Shown in pieces: positions 6,351 to 10,238 of a stretch of DNA of 10,238 nt. Made by a program: the position numbers and the translations under genes. Under the pieces are notes generated by a model. The model was not told the DNA's origin, made no database searches, and worked only from the letters and a program-made list of their open reading frames with translations. The DNA lies in assembly GCA_028717865.1 (NCBI GenBank), contig JAQUMZ010000058.1:1-10238 (forward strand), in the 5' to 3' direction. How positions within the stretch are numbered: the first letter of the stretch is position 1; each line of letters opens with the position of its first letter. The stretch comes from Elusimicrobiota bacterium (GTDB lineage Bacteria > Elusimicrobiota > Elusimicrobia > UBA1565 > UBA9628).

Positions 6351-7517
6351 ATGGGCTCCATCGGCCTGCTGGCGAGCGACGAACTGGACCGCCGGTCGCT
6401 GACGCTCCTGGCGGCGGAGGCGGGGCACGCGGCCTGGGCGAGCGCCACCCTGCCGGACGCGGTGGAGGCGCTGCGCGAGCGCGGGCCCAAGGCCGTCGTG
6501 GTCGTGGACGGACCCGGACAGGACGCCGCCGCCGCGGTGCGCGAGGTCCTGCGCGCGGCGCCCTTGATCCCGGTGGTGGTCGCGCTCAAGCGCCGCGACG
6601 CCAACCGCGCGGTGGCGCTGCTGCGGCTGGGCGCCGCGGAGGTGGTGGCGCCCCCGTGGAGCCGCGAGACCCTGCGGGCGGTCCTGGCCAAGGCTCTGCG
6701 CTGCCAAGGCACCGCCTTCTCCGTGGTCTACGCGCCCCCGCGGCGCGTGTGGCCCTTCTATCTGCTGGCCGTGGCGGTCTTCTTCGCCGCCGCCTTCGGC
6801 GTGCTGGCGCTGCAGCGGCGGGAGCGCCTGGCCCGGGAGGCCCTGCTGGTCAAGAGCTTCTGGGATCTGCCCTACAAGCATCCGGCCGGGTTGGCCTTCG
6901 ACGGCAGGAGCCTGTGGGTCGCGGACTGGTTCTCGCAATCCCTTTACGAGCACGCTCCGGAGGATATTTCCATACGCCGCATCGTGCATTTCACGGACCA
7001 GACTCCGATCTCGGTGGCCTTCGCCATGGACGCGATCTGGTCGGCGACGGCCGCGGGCAGGATCGTGCGGCACATGCGCGACCGGCAGCTTAGCGCGGTG
7101 CAGAGCTATCCCGACGCGGCGCCGCACACGGCCGGCTTCGCCTACGACGGCCTCTATGTCTGGACCAGCGACCCGGCGCGGCGTCTGCTGGTCAAGCGCC
7201 TGACCGATGCGGAACTGTCGCCCGTGGCCTCCTCCCGCTATCCCGGCGGCGCGCCCCAGGCCCTGGCTTATGCCAGCGGCTCGCTCTGGAGCCTGGACTC
7301 CGTCAACCGGGAGCTCGTGCGCCACAACCTCGAGCGCCCGGACGAGCCCACGGGCCGGGTGGCCCTGCCCGAGTATAGCGGCGGTGGCTACAAGCCCATG
7401 GGCCTGGCCTGGGACGGCACGCGCTTCTGGACCGTGGCCGAGAGAATCCCGCAGGGTTCCGGCCCCGCGCGGCTGTTCCGGCACGCGGATCTTTCCACCA
7501 TGGCCATGCGCAGATGA
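6351..7517 (+). CDS. Pseudo-receiver / transmembrane / beta-propeller protein
   Basis: A 388-residue protein whose ATG is one base after the preceding stop. Residues 1-117 resemble a CheY-like receiver: Asp10 at the acidic-pocket position, Asp53 (VVVVDG) at the phospho-acceptor position, and LRLGAAEVVAPPW in place of the usual GAxDYLxKPF, so the conserved Lys is Pro. Phosphotransfer is therefore doubtful. A transmembrane helix (about 134-153, WPFYLLAVAVFFAAAFGVLA) is preceded by two Arg. The rest (about 165-388) contains repeats of the type PAGLAFDGRSLWVADW, HTAGFAYDGLYVWTSD and PMGLAWDGTRFWTVAE, typical of NHL/YVTN-like beta-propellers. The likely topology is a cytoplasmic N-terminus with a periplasmic propeller. 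This could link a periplasmic signal to the cytoplasm, but no ligand can be named. The stop overlaps the next start (ATGA). Confidence 0.82.
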   Translation: MGSIGLLASDELDRRSLTLLAAEAGHAAWASATLPDAVEALRERGPKAVVVVDGPGQDAAAAVREVLRAAPLIPVVVALKRRDANRAVALLRLGAAEVVAPPWSRETLRAVLAKALRCQGTAFSVVYAPPRRVWPFYLLAVAVFFAAAFGVLALQRRERLAREALLVKSFWDLPYKHPAGLAFDGRSLWVADWFSQSLYEHAPEDISIRRIVHFTDQTPISVAFAMDAIWSATAAGRIVRHMRDRQLSAVQSYPDAAPHTAGFAYDGLYVWTSDPARRLLVKRLTDAELSPVASSRYPGGAPQALAYASGSLWSLDSVNRELVRHNLERPDEPTGRVALPEYSGGGYKPMGLAWDGTRFWTVAERIPQGSGPARLFRHADLSTMAMRR

Positions 7518-7837
7518 GCGCCAAGTCCGCGGTCTTTTTGCCCGTGCTGCTGCGCTTCCCCGGGCTGCTGGCCCGGGAAGACGGCTGGGGCCGGTTGCTG
7601 GAGCTGGCCGCCTCGGCCGCGGTGCTGGCCAGCCAGTCTCCCGTGAAGGCCGGCGACAAGATTTTGCTTTGTTTCGAGGTCCACGGCGAGAAATTCGAGG
7701 ACCTGCGGGCCGTGGTGGAGCACGCGGTTTTCGACGAGGACGGCTTCTGCCGCGCGGAGCTGCGCTTCAACGACGAGGTCCACAAAAGGCGGCTGGCGCG
7801 GGTGCTCCTCGACGTCATCGCGCGATCGATCCCCTGA
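7514..7837 (+). CDS. Small PilZ-like protein lacking the c-di-GMP-binding motifs
   Basis: A 107-residue protein overlapping the upstream gene by four bases (ATGA), which implies translational coupling. The pattern PVKAGDKILLCFEV, then AVVEHAVFDEDGFCRAELRF and a C-terminal helix (RRLARVLLDVIA) resembles the barrel and last helix of PilZ domains. The N-terminal RxxxR and the D/NxSxxG motifs that bind cyclic di-GMP are absent; LAASAAVLAS stands where the second motif would be. It is probably a non-binding PilZ-like adaptor that works with the pseudo-receiver/propeller protein. It has no signal peptide and so is cytoplasmic. The family call is tentative; that it is a real gene is well supported by the coupling and codon use. 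Confidence 0.65.
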   Translation: MSAKSAVFLPVLLRFPGLLAREDGWGRLLELAASAAVLASQSPVKAGDKILLCFEVHGEKFEDLRAVVEHAVFDEDGFCRAELRFNDEVHKRRLARVLLDVIARSIP

Positions 7838-7912
7838 CGGGGATTCAAGTCCTATGTCCTGGTAGGCCTTTCTACCCTCGCTATTCGGGCCCTTACGCGC
7901 CATTATTCAGAG

Positions 7913-10138
7913 ATGAGCCACGAACGCTCCGGCAGGCGCGGTGTCCTAAGCCTATTGCTGACTTTGGCGTTGGCCTGCCCGGGCGCGGCGCCCTCCTGGG
8001 GCCAGGCTGCGGCGACGGCCTCCGCCGCCCGCGCGACCGGGGGTTGGGGGGCGTTCTCGCGGGGCAGCGCGTCGGTCTCCCTGCCGGCGTTTGCTTCCTT
8101 CCTCGGCATCGAATCGGAGCTGAAGGCTGATCCCGCCCTTTTCGGGCGGATCATGGGCCGGACGGCGCTGGCGCCCGAGGTTCTAGAAGGGAAATCGCCT
8201 CAAGCCCAGGCGAGGCTTATCCGGGAGGCGGTCGGCGCCTACGCCGCCGGGCTCTGCGCCGAGATCGACGGTTTCATCGCCGACGAGGCGAGCGGTCGGC
8301 TCAGCGAGGTTGAAGATGGTTTAGACCATTATTTCGGCGACATCGGCCGGATGCCCGGGCTCGTTCCCGATGACCTGCGCCCGCGCATAGTCCTCTACAA
8401 AGAGAAAGCGGCCGATTTCTACGCGCGCCAGCTGCGGGAAGATGTCGAGAGGGCGGATCGGGAGTGGCGCAAGGGCGAGGAACCGGCGCCGACCGCGGGG
8501 GAAGGCTTTCTGCTTTCGCGGCCCCTCCAACGGTCCAGATACGCCGTCCTGGGGAGACGATCCGATCCCATCGCGAGAAATCCGCGTTTTCAGGATTGGC
8601 TTCGGACCTCCGGCAGCCCGTACGCCGCGCTGGCCGGCAAACTGGCCGGGAATCTGACTTGGGCGCAAGCCGACTTTATCGACCAAGCCGGCGGCATCAG
8701 CCGGTTTCCGGGCAAGCAGGGCTGCGAGCACTGCTGCCTGGGCTGCATCGTGAAGGCCGGGGACCGCCGTCCCATCCGGCAGATGTCCTGGGAGGATTTC
8801 ACCGACAGCGTGCGCGCCTTGGTCGGCCTGCAGGCCGCGCTGACGCAGCTTTACGGCCGACCCTATGCGTTGATCCATAAGGAGGGGGTGACCCCTTTCT
8901 ACGATTCGGAGCCGATGTCCGTGCTTTTTCCTACGAGGGATGGTCCGCCGAAGACGATCGCCGACATGGTGAGGTTCCTCCATGAGACCGCTGGGGTCAC
9001 TTCCGTGATCTGGAGCGCCGGGTGGAACCCGCGCAGCGTCCATGCCCAAGGCGCGGCCAAGCAGATCGTCTCCGACATCCTGGCGGACCGGGCGCCGTAT
9101 CTCGATGTCCCTGTCGACGACAAGTACGTCCCGAGGTTCGGGCTTCAGTTCAAGCCGGTCGTCAAGCGGTTCCGCGACGAGGCGCGGGCCTTCGTCATGC
9201 GGCGCCTCGGGGCCGACGCCGGTTTCCAGGGGGAGTTCGGGGAGGAGTTCAGGGCGTTCGGGTTCGATTTCAACAGGTATCCGAGCGGGAAGGGCGAACC
9301 GGCTAAGAAGGCTTATCGGCAGTTCGTCGAGAAAAATAGAGAAGAGTTCTTCGCTGCCTCGGCCTATATGAGCGATTTGTTGGATAATATCAAGACAATC
9401 CTGCCGGCCATCCGGAAGGATGGCCGGCGGGTCATCATGGGTTCGTATTATGTCCGTCTGGATCGGGATTTCCACCGCCGGGAAAGCGATCCGGAGATGC
9501 TTTTCCTGGATCCATGGATGGATTCCGAAGGCGCGATCGCGGCGACGAGATTCCTGCAGGCACGCCTGGCCGCGACGCCGGGAGTGGGGGCGCTCCCTGA
9601 CGCGGAGCCTGGGTTCGAGGCGATCCCCAGGACATCATGGAGCCTGATGGAGTGGCGATTCGGGAATCTCGGGGGCATCCCGGAAAGCAAGGAATTGGGG
9701 GCTCCGATCGCGTTGTTCAACGGGACGATCGGATTCGCCGGGGTCGAGCATCCCTACGGGTTCCAGTGGGGAATCCCCAACTCGGCGGTCTGGCCCGATG
9801 CCGCGGTGCGCGGGCTCTCAGACAATCCCGTCCTGGCCCTGTCCGAGCCCAGGCCGCTCTGGTCCGTCGCCGCAGACCGTCTCGACGGCACGCGCCATCT
9901 GAACGTTTCGAAACAGGTACGCCAAAGCATCGCCGGCCGGGTCGCCGAGGTCAGTGGGGGCGCGATCGCGCCGCACTGGGCGCAGGTGGAGGGCCGCGCC
10001 ATCCTGCGCGCGTCGCCTGGAAAGAGACGGGAGGCCTGGGTCCGGATAAGCGCCATGCAGGGGGATTTCCTGTTCCGTTTCGCCGACGGCTATCTCTACG
10101 ACCTGGGCGACCTGCCGCGGCGGGCCGAACCGCGCTAG
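7913..10138 (+). CDS. Large exported protein with CX3CX2C motif, possibly radical SAM-like
   Basis: A 741-residue protein. The N-terminus has twin arginines (GRRGVLS, 8-9), a hydrophobic core (LLLTLALA) and a cleavage region near residues 28-33, resembling a Tat or Sec signal. A helical region (about 60-185) follows. The centre has GCEHCCLGC: Cys271, Cys275 and Cys278 form CX3CX2C, the iron-sulfur signature of radical SAM enzymes, although the usual aromatic before the last Cys is Gly. Downstream features also fit that fold: a helix (SWEDFTDSVRAL), YDSEPM (330-335) where a GGE-type motif would sit, and VTSVIWSAGWNP (362-373). The C-terminal third is unassigned. A zinc site or structural cysteines are alternatives. 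Codons are less GC-biased than in the neighbours. The start has only a weak CAGAG upstream. The ORF is certain; the function is not. Confidence 0.8.
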   Translation: MSHERSGRRGVLSLLLTLALACPGAAPSWGQAAATASAARATGGWGAFSRGSASVSLPAFASFLGIESELKADPALFGRIMGRTALAPEVLEGKSPQAQARLIREAVGAYAAGLCAEIDGFIADEASGRLSEVEDGLDHYFGDIGRMPGLVPDDLRPRIVLYKEKAADFYARQLREDVERADREWRKGEEPAPTAGEGFLLSRPLQRSRYAVLGRRSDPIARNPRFQDWLRTSGSPYAALAGKLAGNLTWAQADFIDQAGGISRFPGKQGCEHCCLGCIVKAGDRRPIRQMSWEDFTDSVRALVGLQAALTQLYGRPYALIHKEGVTPFYDSEPMSVLFPTRDGPPKTIADMVRFLHETAGVTSVIWSAGWNPRSVHAQGAAKQIVSDILADRAPYLDVPVDDKYVPRFGLQFKPVVKRFRDEARAFVMRRLGADAGFQGEFGEEFRAFGFDFNRYPSGKGEPAKKAYRQFVEKNREEFFAASAYMSDLLDNIKTILPAIRKDGRRVIMGSYYVRLDRDFHRRESDPEMLFLDPWMDSEGAIAATRFLQARLAATPGVGALPDAEPGFEAIPRTSWSLMEWRFGNLGGIPESKELGAPIALFNGTIGFAGVEHPYGFQWGIPNSAVWPDAAVRGLSDNPVLALSEPRPLWSVAADRLDGTRHLNVSKQVRQSIAGRVAEVSGGAIAPHWAQVEGRAILRASPGKRREAWVRISAMQGDFLFRFADGYLYDLGDLPRRAEPR
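9401..9430 (+). repeat. Perfect inverted repeat with GGAA loop inside a coding region
   Basis: GCCGGCCATCC (9403-9413) and GGATGGCCGGC (9418-9428) are perfect complements around the loop GGAA, a GNRA-type tetraloop. One G-U and one G-C pair extend the stem to 13 bp (9401-9430). It lies within the 741-residue gene and encodes LPAIRKDGRR. No T-run follows, so it is not a standard terminator. Confidence 0.75.
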
Positions 10139-10145
10139 AATGATC

Positions 10146-10163
10146 TATAATCTATAAGTGGAG
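10146..10163 (+). promoter_or_regulatory. -10 box and Shine-Dalgarno sequence before the last partial gene
   Basis: A perfect TATAAT (10146-10151), followed by a near copy TATAAG (10153-10158), lies 17 bases before a GTG at 10169. GGAG (10160-10163) sits five bases upstream of that GTG. No -35 match is seen at the expected distance. Together they mark the start of a new transcription unit. Confidence 0.5.
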
Positions 10164-10168
10164 ACGAT

Positions 10169-10238
10169 GTGAGCAAGGGATATGTCTTGAAGCGCTTGGC
10201 AGGCGAACGCGCAAGGCTCAAGGTATACGGCGTCAAAT
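10169..10238 (+). CDS. Partial CDS, possibly a minimal nucleotidyltransferase
   Basis: Only 23 codons are visible, beginning VSKGYVLKRLAGERARLK and ending VYGVK before the window edge. The GTG start is supported by GGAG five bases upstream and by a nearby -10 box. An ATG two bases earlier (10167) is followed at once by TGA. The pattern of a basic helix ending in YGVK is what usually precedes the LxLFGSxARG motif of MNT-type nucleotidyltransferases, often antitoxin partners of HEPN proteins. The diagnostic motif is outside the window, so this is a guess at function with modest support for the gene itself. Confidence 0.45.
   Translation, partial: MSKGYVLKRLAGERARLKVYGVK

Noticed and set aside
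4612..6402. A 596-residue plus-strand frame across the barrel gene
   Set aside because: It is out of frame with the barrel/LysM protein, crosses a divergent promoter region, and shows no recognisable domain.
7861..7876. Small hairpin GGTAG-GCCTTT-CTACC between the PilZ-like gene and the next gene
   Set aside because: The stem is only 5 bp with no T-run after it, so it is not a convincing terminator.
7901..7912. CATTAT six bases before the ATG at 7913 as a fourth leaderless promoter
   Set aside because: The -10 matches only four of six bases, no -35 is visible, and CAGAG could be a weak ribosome binding site. It is too weak to list.
1..10238. CRISPR arrays, tRNA or rRNA genes, insertion sequences
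   Set aside because: No regularly spaced repeats, no tRNA-like cloverleaf, and no transposase motif or terminal repeats were seen on either strand by eye.

Overview
The window is GC-rich DNA, dense with genes, and most codons end in G or C. It encodes signal peptides, lipoproteins, an outer-membrane-type beta-barrel and several peptidoglycan-directed domains, so the source is a Gram-negative (diderm) bacterium. The mix of a PorV/PorQ-like barrel, CGPGT lipoproteins and unfamiliar envelope proteins would fit an uncultivated lineage such as Elusimicrobiota or a delta-proteobacterial/myxobacterial relative. That placement is an impression; the window holds no marker gene.

Layout. (1) Positions 1-3635, minus strand: a two-gene cell-wall operon. 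The first gene encodes a cysteine-peptidase protein with a C39-like domain, two SH3-like domains and a YkfC-like NlpC/P60 domain. Four bases after its stop begins an exported N-acetylmuramoyl-L-alanine amidase, which runs off the left edge of the window. (2) Positions 3636-4147: a divergent promoter region, then two tandem tiny lipoproteins on the plus strand that share a leader and a Cys-rich tail. (3) Positions 4152-4913, minus strand: a membrane-anchored protein of unknown function, convergent with the lipoproteins. (4) Positions 5000-7837, plus strand: three tightly packed genes. They encode a beta-barrel/coiled-coil/LysM protein, a pseudo-receiver/transmembrane/beta-propeller protein, and a small degenerate PilZ-like protein. 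(5) Positions 7913-10138: a large exported protein with a CX3CX2C motif and a possible Tat signal, perhaps a divergent radical SAM-like protein. (6) From 10169: the first codons of another gene, possibly a minimal nucleotidyltransferase.

Common threads. Almost everything here acts at or in the envelope: peptidoglycan cleavage, peptidoglycan anchoring, surface lipoproteins, and a protein that could link a cytoplasmic domain to a periplasmic sensor. A second thread is regulatory. Three genes (starting at 3635, 4913 and 5000) have a -10 box six or seven bases before the start codon and no Shine-Dalgarno sequence, which predicts leaderless mRNAs. The lipoproteins and the last partial gene do have Shine-Dalgarno sequences, so both initiation modes seem to coexist.

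The most unusual candidate is the 741-residue exported protein at 7913-10138. Large open frames antisense to the real genes are side effects of the high GC content and were left out.
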